NCBI GenBank assembly: GCA_024707305.1
Contig: JANPZZ010000018.1
Coordinates: 307,559 to 371,558, forward strand
DNA: 64,000 nucleotides
Reading direction: 5' to 3'
Source: Chitinophagaceae bacterium
GTDB lineage: Bacteria > Bacteroidota > Bacteroidia > Chitinophagales > Chitinophagaceae
Below the pieces are notes generated by a model that worked only from the letters and a program-made list of their open reading frames with translations, searched no databases and was not told the DNA's origin. Of the stretch, positions 30,399-39,863 are shown one piece after another. The position numbers and the translations under genes were made by a program. Every line of letters starts with the position of its first letter. Positions within the stretch are counted from its first letter, which is position 1.

Positions 30399-31404
30399 AA
30401 TGAAGAAAGGCATTTTCACTATCCTCAATTATATTCTTCCCCAACAAAAGAATGTATTGAGTATGCATTGCAGTGCCAACCGCGGTGCAAATGGTGATAC
30501 TGCTATTTTCTTTGGATTAAGCGGTACAGGCAAAACAACATTAAGTGCCGATCCAAACCGTGAGTTGATTGGTGATGATGAGCATGCCTGGACAAATGAT
30601 AACATCTTCAATTTTGAAGGCGGTTGTTATGCAAAAACAATCGGCCTCACTGAAGAAAAAGAACCTGAAATCTTTAATGCCATTCGTCCTGGTGCATTGG
30701 TTGAGAATACCCGCTTCTTTGAAGGTACCAACCGCATCAATTTTGATGACGGATCGATTACCGAAAATACACGTGTCTCTTATCCGCTTTATTTCATCAG
30801 CAATGCTGCTGATCCTTCTGTAGGCGAATTACCCCGTAATATTTTCTTCCTCACCTGTGATGCATTTGGTGTACTGCCTCCAATTTCTAAACTCACTCCT
30901 GGCCAGGCGATGTACCAGTTTATTTCCGGCTACACAGCGAAAGTGGCGGGAACAGAAGAAGGTGTTACAGAACCGAAGCCTACATTCAGTGCCTGCTTCG
31001 GAGCGCCTTTCCTCCCGCTGCATCCTGGTAAGTATGCAGAAATGCTGGGACGTAAAATGCAGGAAAACAAAGTGAATGTGTGGATGATCAATACCGGCTG
31101 GACCGGTGGACCTTACGGCGCTGGAAACCGCATGAAACTTTCCTATACAAGAGCAATGATTACCGCTGCCCTGGAAGGTCGCCTGGATAAAGTAAGCTTT
31201 ACCAATCACGAAGTATTTGGAATGGCGATTCCAACACAGGTTCCCGGTGTACCGGCAGAGGTTTTAGATCCGCGCAATACCTGGGCAGACAAAACTGCCT
31301 ACGATGAAAAATCGCGCTACCTCGCAGGATTGTTTATTCGCAATTTCGAAAAATACGCAGCCGGCGTAACCCAGGAAACCCTGGACGCCTCCCCTCGCAT
31401 TTAA
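30316..31404 (+). CDS. pckA: Phosphoenolpyruvate carboxykinase (ATP), C-terminal catalytic part
   Basis: Continues the same enzyme from [21 protein letters not shown]. The kinase-1a P-loop [18 protein letters not shown], the Mn-binding [38 protein letters not shown] and the C-terminal [23 protein letters not shown] are all intact. Repaired length is about 535 residues, the usual size. A terminator follows at 31443. Confidence 0.95.
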   Translation: MVHDNTMLPSFHLRKKMILIAGSGYTGEMKKGIFTILNYILPQQKNVLSMHCSANRGANGDTAIFFGLSGTGKTTLSADPNRELIGDDEHAWTNDNIFNFEGGCYAKTIGLTEEKEPEIFNAIRPGALVENTRFFEGTNRINFDDGSITENTRVSYPLYFISNAADPSVGELPRNIFFLTCDAFGVLPPISKLTPGQAMYQFISGYTAKVAGTEEGVTEPKPTFSACFGAPFLPLHPGKYAEMLGRKMQENKVNVWMINTGWTGGPYGAGNRMKLSYTRAMITAALEGRLDKVSFTNHEVFGMAIPTQVPGVPAEVLDPRNTWADKTAYDEKSRYLAGLFIRNFEKYAAGVTQETLDASPRI

Positions 31405-31442
31405 TATAATTTTTTCATGGACGGTTGCCTGCTAATAAAACG

Positions 31443-31471
31443 ACCCGTTTCAGCAATGAGACGGGTTTTTT
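31443..31471 (+). terminator. pckA terminator
   Basis: Stem ACCCGTTTC / GAGACGGGT (one G-T pair) with a 6-nt loop and a TTTTTT run, 39 nt past the pckA stop. The heptamer array begins right after it. Confidence 0.85.
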
Positions 31472-31475
31472 GTTT

Positions 31476-32362
31476 CGATGATCGAATACCGATGACCGAT
31501 GATCGAATACCGATGACCGATGATCGAATACCGATGTCCGATGACCGATGACCGATGATCGATGATCGAATACCGATGTCCGATGTCCGATGACCGATGA
31601 TCGATGATCGATGGGGATCGAAGCGACCTCCTCCTTTGGGGTTGAGGGGAAAAACAATAAACGCGAACTCCGTCCCGGAGGGACGGGATATCGGTAGATG
31701 CGAAATTCCTCTCTTAAATCTAAGTCCCGAAGGGACGATATCTGGAAAGGAATCGATGGTCGATGTCCGATGTCCGATGACCGATGATCGAATACCGATG
31801 TCCGATGTCCGATGACCGATGATCGATGATCGAATACCGATGTCCGATGACCGATGACCGATGATCGAATACCGATGTCCGATGTCCGATGACCGATGAC
31901 CGATGATCGATGATCGAATACCGATGTCCGATGACCGATGACCGATGACCGATGATCGATGGGGATCGAAGCGACTCCTCCTTTGGGGTTGAGGGGAAAA
32001 ACAATAAACGCGAACTCCGTCCCGGAGGGACGGGATATCGGTAGAAGCGAAATTCCTCTCCTAAACCTCAGTCCCGAAGGGACGATATCTGGAAAGGAAT
32101 CGATGGTCGATGTCCGATGTCCGATGACCGATGATCGATGGGGATCGAAGCGGCTCCCCCTTTGAGTTTTGACGGGAAAAACAATAAACGCGAACTCCGT
32201 CCCGAAGGGACGGGATATCGGTAGAAGCGAAATTCCTCTCCTAAATCTCAGTCCCGAAGGGACGATATCTGGAAAGGAATCGATCCGGTAAGGTATTCTC
32301 GCACCTGCAACCTACATCGATCATCGGTCATCGGACATCGACCATCGATCACCGACCATCGA
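31476..32362. repeat. Large composite repeat: heptamer arrays alternating with three copies of a 147-nt module
   Basis: Arrays with an exact 7-nt period (TCCGATG, ACCGATG, ATCGATG, ATCGAAT units) at 31476-31610, 31758-31958 and 32105-32137 alternate with near-identical modules at 31611-31757, 31959-32104 and 32138-32284. Each module holds two REP-like hairpins (CCGTCCCGGAGGGACGG, or its GAA-loop form, and GTCCCGAAGGGAC). The last array (32313-32362) has the opposite orientation. No real gene: the frames here encode only heptapeptide noise. Lies between convergent pckA and the nucleoside kinase gene. Confidence 0.9.
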
Positions 32363-32364
32363 AT

Positions 32365-33001
32365 TCAGAACAACCCGTACAACTGACTATCCACCTTACT
32401 AATGATCTCCCCGAGGTCTTCGTCTTTTTCAGCAAACTTGTTTTTGTCGACATCAATCACAAGCAACGGACCTTCTTTATAAGCATCAATCCATTTGTTG
32501 TAATACTCATTGAGGCGCTTCAGGTAATCGAGACGAATATTTTCTTCATACTCGCGACCGCGTTTCTGAATTTGTCCTACAAGCGTAGGCACGGATGCAT
32601 TTAGATATATCAGCAAGTCAGGTGGTTGTACCAACGACTTGAGTGTTTGAAAGAAATTGTAGTAATTATCAAAATCGCGTTTGCTCATCAATCCCATCTC
32701 ATGCAGGTTAGGTGCAAAGATGTTTGCATCTTCATAGATCGTGCGATCCTGGATAACAGTTTCCGTACCGTTTTGAATATCTACCAACTGTTGCAGGCGA
32801 CTGTTCAGGAAGTATATCTGCAGGTTAAAACTCCATCGCGGCATGTCTTCATAAAAATCCATCAGGTATGGATTGTGGTCCACGTCTTCAAAATTTGGAA
32901 TCCACTTGTAGTGTTTGCTAAGCATTTCCGTAAAGGGTGGTTTTCCCTGCGCCAATGTTGCCTGCAATTGCAATGTGTTTTGGTTTGCGCGATTTCGCCA
33001 T
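32365..33001 (-). CDS. Deoxynucleoside kinase (one frameshift)
   Basis: P-loop dNK-family kinase phosphorylating deoxynucleosides for salvage. The true start is the ATG at 32999-33001, giving MAKSRKPKHIAIAGNIGAGKTTL with the Walker A near residue 15. An extra T near 32940 (CCTTTA run) shifts it into the listed frame at TEMLSKHYKW. The DRTIYED motif (catalytic and substrate contacts) near residue 105, the LIYLNASVPTLVGQIQKRGREYE lid and the C-terminal LVIDVDKNKF are intact. About 211 residues, usual for bacterial dGK/dAK-type enzymes; base specificity is not evident. Confidence 0.9.
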
Positions 33002-33100
33002 AATAAGCCTGACCCCTCACGGGATTGTTCAGTGTTAAAAAAAATGAATATAAAGCATTAGCCGATAAAATCCGCTTCCGTCGGCTGCTGATTTTATCAA

Positions 33101-34083
33101 TTATCCAAAGTAATTAAGTCCCATCGCTTTGCGAACTGCATCAATCGTAATCTGTGCGTTCGCACGGGCTTTTTCGGTACTCTTTTGAACGATATTCCGA
33201 AGGTATTCATCGTCGCCGAGGATCTTTGTGGCTTTCTCGCGAATGGGAGCAATAAAGCCCACCATATCTTCAGCCAGTTGTTTTTTGAAATCACCGTAAC
33301 GGATAGAAGCTTGTGCAAAATCATCCCTGAATTTTGCAGCGCCTTCCGTGTTTCCGGAAAGCTCCATCAATGAAAACAGGTTTTCGATATAATCAGGAGG
33401 AACGCTGTTTTTTTCTGTTGGACCTGCGTCCGTTTTCGCTTTTTTAATTTTTTTCCCGAATCAAATCATCGCTGTCGGAGAGATACAATGTTGCGTACTG
33501 GTTTTCACTTTTGCTCATTTTACCTTTTCCGTCAAGACTCATGATCTTCACCAGGTTCACCAAAATTGTAAGCCAACGGTTCCAGCAAAGTATCACCATA
33601 GCGATGGTTGAAACGTTGTGCGAAATTGCGCGCCATTTCCAGGTGTTGCTCCTGGTCCTTTCCAACCGGCACATATAGTGCACGATGGATGAGGATATCA
33701 GCAGCCTGCAAAACCGGATAAGTGAGCAAACCCGCATTTACGTTTTCCGGGTTCAATCTTACTTTATCTTTAAAAGTGGTAGTCTTTTCCAGTTCGCCTT
33801 TATACGCCAGCATATTCAGTAGCAGGTAGAGTTCCGATATCTCCGGAACAGCGCTTTGCAGGTAAAGACAGGCACGCTCGGGATCAATACCGGCAGCGAT
33901 ATTTTCAGCCAGTACACGTTTAATGCTTTGTCCCAGCTCTGCTGTGTCGGGATGGGTAGTCAGTGAGTGCCAGTCGGCCACCATAAAGTAGCAGGTATGC
34001 GTGTCTTGCAGACGCACGTAATTCTTCAGCGCACCGAAATAATTTCCGAGGTGTAAGAACCCCGTGGGACGTATCCCACTCAT
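33101..34083 (-). CDS. trpS: Tryptophanyl-tRNA synthetase TrpS (at least two frameshifts)
   Basis: Class I aminoacyl-tRNA synthetase. Three frames join: 33532-34083 with the HIGH-type motif SGIRPTGFLHLGNYFGAL; 33444-33737 with the KMSKS loop DGKGKMSKSENQ; and 33101-33370 with the C-terminal helices (ASIRYGDFKKQLAEDMV). The slips lie near 33540 (NFGEPG to LVKIMSLDG) and in the T/A runs near 33450-33470. The usual N-terminal EIVMSGIRPTG suggests that a few residues before 34083 are also lost in a third error near 34090. Repaired length is about 330 residues. Confidence 0.94.
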
Positions 34084-34149
34084 TACGATCTCCTTTAGCA
34101 GTTGCCATAACCAAAAAACCGCCTGTATTTTGAGCCAGACAGGGCGGCA

Positions 34150-34250
34150 AAGCTACAGGGAAAATGTGGAAATCGGCTCTCGGCAAACGTGAAAATAGAT
34201 AAAGCGCCTCCGTTCTCATTTCCTTTCACGTTTGCCGTTTGCCGATTGCG
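34150..34250. repeat. Short remnants of the 8-nt and CGTTTGC 7-nt repeat families
   Basis: Between divergent trpS and gatC, AAATGTGGAAAT-type units occur at about 34160-34173 and CGTTTGC units at 34229-34243. Too short for an array but clearly the same words as at 22178-22469. Confidence 0.55.
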
Positions 34251-34277
34251 TTCTCACGTGCTTTTCAAATTTTCCAC

Positions 34278-34285
34278 TAGATTTG
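34278..34285 (+). promoter_or_regulatory. -7 box immediately upstream of gatC
   Basis: TAGATTTG matches TAnnTTTG and ends 4 nt before the gatC ATG at 34290. Transcription would start at or within a base or two of the ATG, implying a leaderless or near-leaderless mRNA. No good -33 box is seen. Confidence 0.5.
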
Positions 34286-34289
34286 CTGC

Positions 34290-34580
34290 ATGCAGATTAC
34301 TGACGAAATGATTGATAAACTGGCACATCTGGCAAAGCTCCAGTTTAATGACATGGAAAAATCAGCCATCAAAGGCGATCTGGAGAAAATGATCGGCTTT
34401 GTTGAAAAATTGAACGAACTTGACCTTGACGCTGTGGAGCCGCTGATGCACATGAGCGAATCGGTGAATGTGCTGCGCGACGATGTGGTTCAGGGAAGCA
34501 TCAGCCGCGAAAAAGCTTTACAAAATGCGCCTGATACCGACGGTCAGTATTTCCGCGTTCCTAAAGTAATCCGCAAATAA
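34290..34580 (+). CDS. gatC: Asp-tRNA(Asn)/Glu-tRNA(Gln) amidotransferase subunit GatC
   Basis: A 96-residue GatC: ITDEMIDKLAHLAKLQF at the start, MIGFVEKLNELDLDAVEPLMHM in the middle (the conserved helix and P-L belt) and DGQYFRVPKVI at the end. It wraps GatA and GatB for transamidation of mischarged tRNAs. gatA and gatB are not nearby. The ABC ATPase gene starts 9 nt after its stop. Confidence 0.94.
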   Translation: MQITDEMIDKLAHLAKLQFNDMEKSAIKGDLEKMIGFVEKLNELDLDAVEPLMHMSESVNVLRDDVVQGSISREKALQNAPDTDGQYFRVPKVIRK

Positions 34581-34589
34581 AATTTACCC

Positions 34590-35300
34590 ATGACGCCCAT
34601 CATCCAGGTTTCGCAAATCATTAAGAATTATTACATCGGCAAAAACACCATCGAGGTACTGAAAGGTGTTACCCTGGATGTTTTCAAAAATGATTATGTG
34701 GCTTTGATGGGCCCTTCCGGCTCGGGTAAAAGTACACTGATGAATATCCTTGGTTGCCTGGATAGTCCAACAAGCGGCACCTATGTTCTGAATGGAAAAG
34801 ATGTAAGCAAGATGGATGATAACGCACTGGCCGAAGTGCGTAACAAAGAAATTGGCTTCGTATTCCAACAATTCAATTTGCTACCGCGATTAACAGCACT
34901 TGAAAACGTGGCGTTGCCACTGGTTTACTCCGGCATGGGAAAAAAAGAGCGCAACGAAAAAGCGATGGCCATGCTCGATCTCGTCAACCTCAGCGATCGC
35001 TCGCACCATAAACCAAATGAATTAAGCGGTGGCCAGTCGCAACGCGTTGCCATAGCCCGCGCGCTGGTGAACGATCCCGCATTGATCCTGGCAGATGAAC
35101 CTACCGGTAACCTCGATACCAAGACTTCTTATGAGATCATGGATATTTTTGGAAAGCTATACAACCATGGAAATACCATCATGATTGTTACCCACGAAGA
35201 AGATATTGCCCAACACACACGCCGCGTGATTCGCCTGCGCGATGGCGTAATTGAAAGCGACATGCGCAATGAGCCCGTACGTGTAGCCGAACATTCTTAA
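34590..35300 (+). CDS. ABC transporter ATP-binding protein, LolD/MacB type
   Basis: A 236-residue ATPase of the SalX/MacB/LolD class. Walker [12 protein letters not shown] near residue 41, Q-loop [12 protein letters not shown], signature [15 protein letters not shown], Walker [13 protein letters not shown] and switch His in [10 protein letters not shown] are all intact. Such ATPases pair with FtsX-like permeases; none is adjacent, so the partner is elsewhere. Likely co-transcribed with gatC. Confidence 0.93.
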   Translation: MTPIIQVSQIIKNYYIGKNTIEVLKGVTLDVFKNDYVALMGPSGSGKSTLMNILGCLDSPTSGTYVLNGKDVSKMDDNALAEVRNKEIGFVFQQFNLLPRLTALENVALPLVYSGMGKKERNEKAMAMLDLVNLSDRSHHKPNELSGGQSQRVAIARALVNDPALILADEPTGNLDTKTSYEIMDIFGKLYNHGNTIMIVTHEEDIAQHTRRVIRLRDGVIESDMRNEPVRVAEHS

Positions 35301-35388
35301 GCTAAAATCCCTTCCGCATTTCATTTCATGGTTTAGAATGATTATTTTGTTTTGTCCGCAACCCTAATTGCGGCATCAAACAACCACC

Positions 35389-36558
35389 ATGAACCTTTCA
35401 TTCCACCATCGCCTGCAACAGGTGCAGGATTACTTTACTCAGGGAGATCACCATTTAGGCTATCGCCGGCTACTGGACGCCACACTTGAAACCGAAAACC
35501 TGGAACTATTTGAAGATGCATTGCACTTTGCCGAATTCTATGAACAGAATCCGAGCGATAGCAACCTGCCCACACACCTGGGAAACCTACTCAGGAAACT
35601 AGAAAATGCGAATATCAGTGTTGTTACAAACAACAATACCCCAAAGATTATTACGGAACAAATAAGCAAAAAATATGCATCCGGGAATTTTGGTTTGTCG
35701 GGCGTAACACTCAACGTAAAGCCAGGGGAAATTATCGGCCTTGTGGGTGAAAATGGAAATGGGAAAACCACCCTGCTGCGTTTGCTCTATGGCGATTTGC
35801 TTCCTGATACCGGAAAATTAACTTACCACTTTGAAGGCAAGCCAGCGAAATCTGACGCTTATTCTTTGCGCAGCCGACTGGCATTTGTACCGCAACGACA
35901 TTCTGTATGGTATGGTGGATTAATGGAAAACCTCCAGTTTACCGCCGCGCATTATGGTATGAAGGGAAATGCAAACAGGCTTTGGACCGAAATGATTGTA
36001 GCCCGGATGGGTCTTCGTCAGTTTCGCAGTTACTCATGGAATCGTATTTCATCGGGATACAAAATGCGATTCGAACTGGCACGCACTTTATTGCGGCGCC
36101 CGGAAGTGATGTTGCTGGATGAACCACTGGCCAACCTCGATGTACTGGCACAACAAATTATCCTCGAAGATTTGCTTTACCTGTCCGAATCTTTATCGCA
36201 CCCCATGGCGGTGGTATTGAGTTCGCAACAATTATATGAAGTGGAGAAAGTATCGGAGAAAGTTGTATTCCTGAAAAACGGGGTGCCGCAGATTCAATCG
36301 AAAAAAGAAAGGGATTCAACAAGCAAAGTTGAAACAGGTTTGATCATAGAACTGGAAAGTACGGCCACGCGAAATGAAATAACGGCGGCAATACAGGTTC
36401 TGCAACCCACGCAGATATCGTACAATGGCGGCGTGTACCTGCTTTATTTTTCGTCGGTAAGTTTTGGCGAAGTAATGCAGGCACTCGCCCAATCCGGTCT
36501 CCCTATTCGTTATATCCGTGACATCAGCCAGTCATCACGTCGTTTCTTCGACAATTAA
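35389..36558 (+). CDS. ABC ATPase with an extra N-terminal helical domain
   Basis: A 389-residue protein from the ATG at 35389. Residues 1-90 (MNLSFHHRLQQVQDYFTQGD...) are helical and outside the ABC fold. The nucleotide-binding domain follows: Walker A GENGNGKTTLL near residue 124, a degenerate signature ISSGYKMRFELARTLL in place of LSGGQ, and Walker B VMLLDEPLANLD. The switch His is replaced by Gln in VVLSSQQLYEVEK. The C-terminal 100 residues form another domain. The membrane protein that starts 14 nt after the stop is its obvious partner. Substrate unknown; it may act as a CcmA-like exporter ATPase or in envelope remodelling. Confidence 0.8.
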   Translation: MNLSFHHRLQQVQDYFTQGDHHLGYRRLLDATLETENLELFEDALHFAEFYEQNPSDSNLPTHLGNLLRKLENANISVVTNNNTPKIITEQISKKYASGNFGLSGVTLNVKPGEIIGLVGENGNGKTTLLRLLYGDLLPDTGKLTYHFEGKPAKSDAYSLRSRLAFVPQRHSVWYGGLMENLQFTAAHYGMKGNANRLWTEMIVARMGLRQFRSYSWNRISSGYKMRFELARTLLRRPEVMLLDEPLANLDVLAQQIILEDLLYLSESLSHPMAVVLSSQQLYEVEKVSEKVVFLKNGVPQIQSKKERDSTSKVETGLIIELESTATRNEITAAIQVLQPTQISYNGGVYLLYFSSVSFGEVMQALAQSGLPIRYIRDISQSSRRFFDN

Positions 36559-36571
36559 ATCTCTCTGCACC

Positions 36572-38173
36572 ATGAACCGATCCACCAAAAATATATTCGA
36601 CCGCATTCTTACAGATTACCCTTTACTTTGGAATACACGCTTTCCACAAATGATGCTGGCGCTGATTATTGCCCATCTGTTCTTTTTTGCCTGTGGATAC
36701 GTTAGCCTGAACTTAGCAGCTTTGCGAAACTACGATAACCTCTTACAGGTAGGCGGTGTAACATTGTACTGGTTTTCGATCCTTTGCAGCATCGGCTTCC
36801 TGATTGTGTGGCTGGTTTACTTTCTTCGCAACAATGCCTTTAAAGTTTATTACCAGTTAGATAAAAATTATTTCCTCTATCAATGGATAATCATTTTTGT
36901 AATTGTTGGCGGCAGCATCAGCTTTTATGAATCATTTCATGCGGGAGTTGCATTAAAAATCAGGAAACTTGTTCCCGAAAAAATATTGGTGCAGGAAGTA
37001 AATATTCTCAATCGGGCCAGCTCCTTTATGCCAGTTAATCGGAATGATTATTTTTCCCTGAATAATTGTGAAAACGATTCTGTTTACTACGACGCGTCAT
37101 GGTTGTATTATAAGATAAAGAACAATTCAGAGCAGACAATGGAAGAAACACTGTCGGGCGAATATCGGTATGACAGTACAGCGTTGAAGCTGATATATAT
37201 CGAACTACAGAAGCCCGATGCATTCCGACATGTCAATCACTGCCAGGATATAATCAAGCTGGCAAACTATCCCGGATTTATTTCTGCAAAGGATCGTCAG
37301 GAAAAAAGGCAGGAATGGTTGAATACAGAACGTATCGACAGTATGCAAAAAGCCATTCAGGACTTACTGGATCTTTTCAGCAAATATTCTTTCCGTCACA
37401 ACTTCAACGCCGACTCTATTGCACGAATGAATCTTTCCGATACTATTTTCCATCTCGAATTCTTTGATGGTGATAATAGAAACTACACGGATTACGATAA
37501 TTATGATCCCGATTACATGCAGGTTGAGAACTATCAATATGAGCGCTACCTGATCGGCAAACTGGGCTATCTTAAAAATGGGACCAGGAATATTCTGAAT
37601 CTGGCCGATGAACGTTACCGGGAAGAAAACAGCTCGGATGATAGAAAACAATTCTGGCCTTATCTTTTTTATATCATTACAGCATTGAGTTTGTTTTTAT
37701 TTACTTACCGATTGTTTTCGCGAAAAATATTTCTTTGGAGCATTGTTGCAAGCATTATACTCATCATCTTTTTGTCATTGATCACGCTCGCAGCAAAGGA
37801 TGCTGATACCAGTTTCCCTGTGGGTGTTTTATTCATTTATGGATTATTGCTGATTATGGCGCTGATTACAAATAATGAAAAAGCTGGCAACAAAACGTTT
37901 TCGGGAGTGGTGATTACATTGCTTGCATGGTTATTACCGTATATTCTGTTGTTTGTGGTCATTCTCGCAGACCGGTATTTAATAGAACATACCCATTATT
38001 CCTTTGATAATCCGCTGCGCGATCAAATCCTGCAACGCAAATACCCGATTTCGTTTTGGATTTCACATAATAGCGATCTGATCATCAGAAGCAATTTATT
38101 GCTTGTATTTTTGCTGATCGGTTTTGTCTTCCCGGGGCTGGCGCGAAAATGGCACGGGAAAGCAGAAGAATAA
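36572..38173 (+). CDS. Polytopic membrane partner of the preceding ABC ATPase
   Basis: A 533-residue protein from the ATG at 36572 (MNRSTKNIFDRILTDYPLLWNTRF). It has membrane helices at about 25-50, 62-85 and 105-125. Then comes a hydrophilic, probably extracytoplasmic domain to about residue 365, followed by four or more helices to the end. The layout resembles an ABC-2-like permease with a large periplasmic insert, and the 14-nt spacing to the ATPase gene supports a two-protein transporter. No family is recognised with confidence. It ends 17 nt before the adenosyltransferase ATG. Confidence 0.7.
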   Translation: MNRSTKNIFDRILTDYPLLWNTRFPQMMLALIIAHLFFFACGYVSLNLAALRNYDNLLQVGGVTLYWFSILCSIGFLIVWLVYFLRNNAFKVYYQLDKNYFLYQWIIIFVIVGGSISFYESFHAGVALKIRKLVPEKILVQEVNILNRASSFMPVNRNDYFSLNNCENDSVYYDASWLYYKIKNNSEQTMEETLSGEYRYDSTALKLIYIELQKPDAFRHVNHCQDIIKLANYPGFISAKDRQEKRQEWLNTERIDSMQKAIQDLLDLFSKYSFRHNFNADSIARMNLSDTIFHLEFFDGDNRNYTDYDNYDPDYMQVENYQYERYLIGKLGYLKNGTRNILNLADERYREENSSDDRKQFWPYLFYIITALSLFLFTYRLFSRKIFLWSIVASIILIIFLSLITLAAKDADTSFPVGVLFIYGLLLIMALITNNEKAGNKTFSGVVITLLAWLLPYILLFVVILADRYLIEHTHYSFDNPLRDQILQRKYPISFWISHNSDLIIRSNLLLVFLLIGFVFPGLARKWHGKAEE

Positions 38174-38190
38174 TTTTAAAACCTGATCTT

Positions 38191-38718
38191 ATGGCGATGA
38201 AGATCTATACGAAAACGGGCGACAAAGGTTCTACTTCATTGATTGGCGGTACTAAAGTGCCGAAGAGTCATTTGCGTATTGAAGCCTATGGCACAGTAGA
38301 TGAATTGAATTCGCATATCGGACTCTGCCGCGATTTATTAACCGACAATGCTATTCGCAAATTGTTGCAGGAAATTCAGGATCGATTGTTTACGATCGGC
38401 TCATCACTTGCCTGCGATCCGGAGAAAGAACCGCGCATGCGTTTACCCGATTTAAAAGAATCAGATATCACGTTGTTGGAAAAAGCAATTGACAGCATGA
38501 ATGAATCGCTGCCGGAGATGAAAAATTTTATCCTGCCTGGCGGCCATCCTGCTGTTTCGCATCTTCATATTGCGCGATGCGTTTGTCGCCGCGCAGAGCG
38601 TTGCGTGGTACGACTTGAAATGGAATATCCTGAATCGGATTCGTTGACGTTAAAATATCTCAATCGTTTGAGCGATTACTTTTTTTGTGCTCGCGCGTTA
38701 TGCGGGAAAGCAACTTAA
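38191..38718 (+). CDS. PduO-type ATP:cob(I)alamin adenosyltransferase
   Basis: A 175-residue enzyme from the ATG at 38191. KIYTKTGDKGSTSLIGG is the N-terminal ATP-binding motif, followed by GTVDELNSHIGLCRD, PGGHPAVSHLHIARCVCRRAE (catalytic Arg and cobalamin site) and LNRLSDYFFCARAL. It makes adenosylcobalamin. The frame extends upstream into the membrane-protein gene, but the MAMKIYTKTGDKG start is the family norm. Confidence 0.92.
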   Translation: MAMKIYTKTGDKGSTSLIGGTKVPKSHLRIEAYGTVDELNSHIGLCRDLLTDNAIRKLLQEIQDRLFTIGSSLACDPEKEPRMRLPDLKESDITLLEKAIDSMNESLPEMKNFILPGGHPAVSHLHIARCVCRRAERCVVRLEMEYPESDSLTLKYLNRLSDYFFCARALCGKAT

Positions 38719-38767
38719 CGCGCAGGAAGTGGCGTGGAAATGGAGAGAATAAAATAAATGTGCAACG

Positions 38768-39085
38768 CTGTGAATTGATCCGTGTAAATCTGTGTATTTA
38801 TCTGTGTAAATCTGTGTGAAACTTCTTCGGTTATCAGGTTGATGAAAATCCGGAAGGTATTTCCCACGGATTTACACGGATTTTAAACACAGATTTACAC
38901 GGATTTTAAACACAGATTTACACGGATCTGATCACAGATTTACACGGATCTGATCACAGATTTACACGGATCTGATCACAAATTGCAGGGTGTCAAAACA
39001 GGCGTTTCTAAATATTTCGAATTGCCGTATTGCCACATTTCCTCATCTCCCACATTTCCTCATTTCCTCATTTCCACATTGTCCC
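38768..39085. repeat. Inverted pair of ACACAGATTTACACGGAT arrays plus an 8-nt period array
   Basis: 38778-38820 carries TGTGTAAATCTGTG units. 38863-38983 carries the reverse orientation, including three near-perfect 22-nt tandem units (CACAGATTTACACGGATCTGAT). A 42-nt unique spacer separates them. A CACATTTC/CTCATTTC 8-nt period array follows at 39027-39080. Convergent spacer between the adenosyltransferase gene and lolD, with no gene inside. Confidence 0.85.
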
Positions 39086-39095
39086 AGCTTTCCCC

Positions 39096-39446
39096 TCATT
39101 CCACTGCTCCGTCTTTCATATGTAAAACGCGGTCACTCAGCCCGGCGAGTTCTTCGTTGTGGGTTACAATCAGGAAAGTCTGATTTAATTGTTTGCGCAG
39201 GTCGAAGAAGAGCTGGTGCAATTCGCGTGCATGTGCGGTATCGAGGTTGCCGGTAGGTTCGTCGGCGAAGATGATATCTGGCTGATTGATCAACGCCCGG
39301 GCCACGGCCACTCTTTGCTGCTCACCGCCGCTCAACTGGTTGGGTTTATTTTCAATCCGGTGGCTAAGGCCGAGTAGTGCCAGCAGCTCTTCCGCCTGCT
39401 TTCTCACCTCTTTTTGGAGCGCTTTGCCAGCCAGCCCGGTATGCAA
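39096..39446 (-). CDS. LolD-like lipoprotein-releasing ATPase, C-terminal part
   Basis: Continues from the frame above after a slip near 39420 ([10 protein letters not shown] to [21 protein letters not shown]). It carries signature [15 protein letters not shown], Walker [13 protein letters not shown] and switch His in LIVTHNEEL. Together with the N-terminal part it gives about 218 residues, normal for LolD. Confidence 0.9.
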   Translation of the reverse strand: MHTGLAGKALQKEVRKQAEELLALLGLSHRIENKPNQLSGGEQQRVAVARALINQPDIIFADEPTGNLDTAHARELHQLFFDLRKQLNQTFLIVTHNEELAGLSDRVLHMKDGAVE

Positions 39447-39751
39447 ACATTCTCAAGGGCGCTGAATTCAGGCAGCAGGTGGTGAAACTGGAAAACAAAC
39501 CCGATATGGCGGTTACGGAAGTCGCTGAGGGCATTGCCGCCCAGGCGGTGGAGATTCACGCCATTCATCTCAACGGTTCCCTGGTCTGCCCGATCCAAAG
39601 TGCCCAGAATGTGCAGCAGCGTGCTTTTCCCCGATCCGGAAGGCCCCACGATCGACACCACTTCCCCTTTCCGGATATCGATATCCACCCCTTTCAGCAC
39701 TTCTACCGAACCATATCGCTTATGGATGTTTTTGCCAGTAATCATCAGCAT
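39404..39751 (-). CDS. lolD: LolD-like lipoprotein-releasing ATPase, N-terminal part
   Basis: ABC ATPase start [23 protein letters not shown] with Walker [19 protein letters not shown] near residue 37 and Q-loop [17 protein letters not shown] near residue 88. LolD with LolCE extracts lipoproteins from the inner membrane. The [10 protein letters not shown] loop and LDRADQG are LolD-like, but no LolC/LolE gene is adjacent, so a MacB-class relative cannot be excluded. The frame breaks in the AGCGCTTTG region near 39420. Confidence 0.85.
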   Translation of the reverse strand: MLMITGKNIHKRYGSVEVLKGVDIDIRKGEVVSIVGPSGSGKSTLLHILGTLDRADQGTVEMNGVNLHRLGGNALSDFRNRHIGFVFQFHHLLPEFSALENVCIPGWLAKRSKKR

Positions 39752-39863
39752 AACTTGCTTTAAAACATCAAATATCCGGAATTCAGGACCGGTGGCAAAA
39801 CCGGTTTATTTCAGGCCATTATGGTTTTAAGAAAATATTCAAGCACCTGTGTACAACCTCAGA

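Noticed and set aside
30300..30420. Programmed ribosomal frameshifting in pckA or other split genes
   Set aside because: Breaks occur at many unrelated homopolymers in more than 20 genes, in both directions and with no conserved slippery site plus structure, so sequence error is the simpler explanation.
31415..32004. Minus-strand frames encoding heptapeptide repeats such as SSVIGHR and TSVFDHR
   Set aside because: They are only the translation of the 7-nt arrays (7 nt x 3 = a 7-residue period) and have no start context, homology or codon pattern of their own.
31476..32362. CRISPR array
   Set aside because: The repeats are 7-nt words and 147-nt modules without uniform 25-40 nt repeats and unique spacers, and there are no cas genes.
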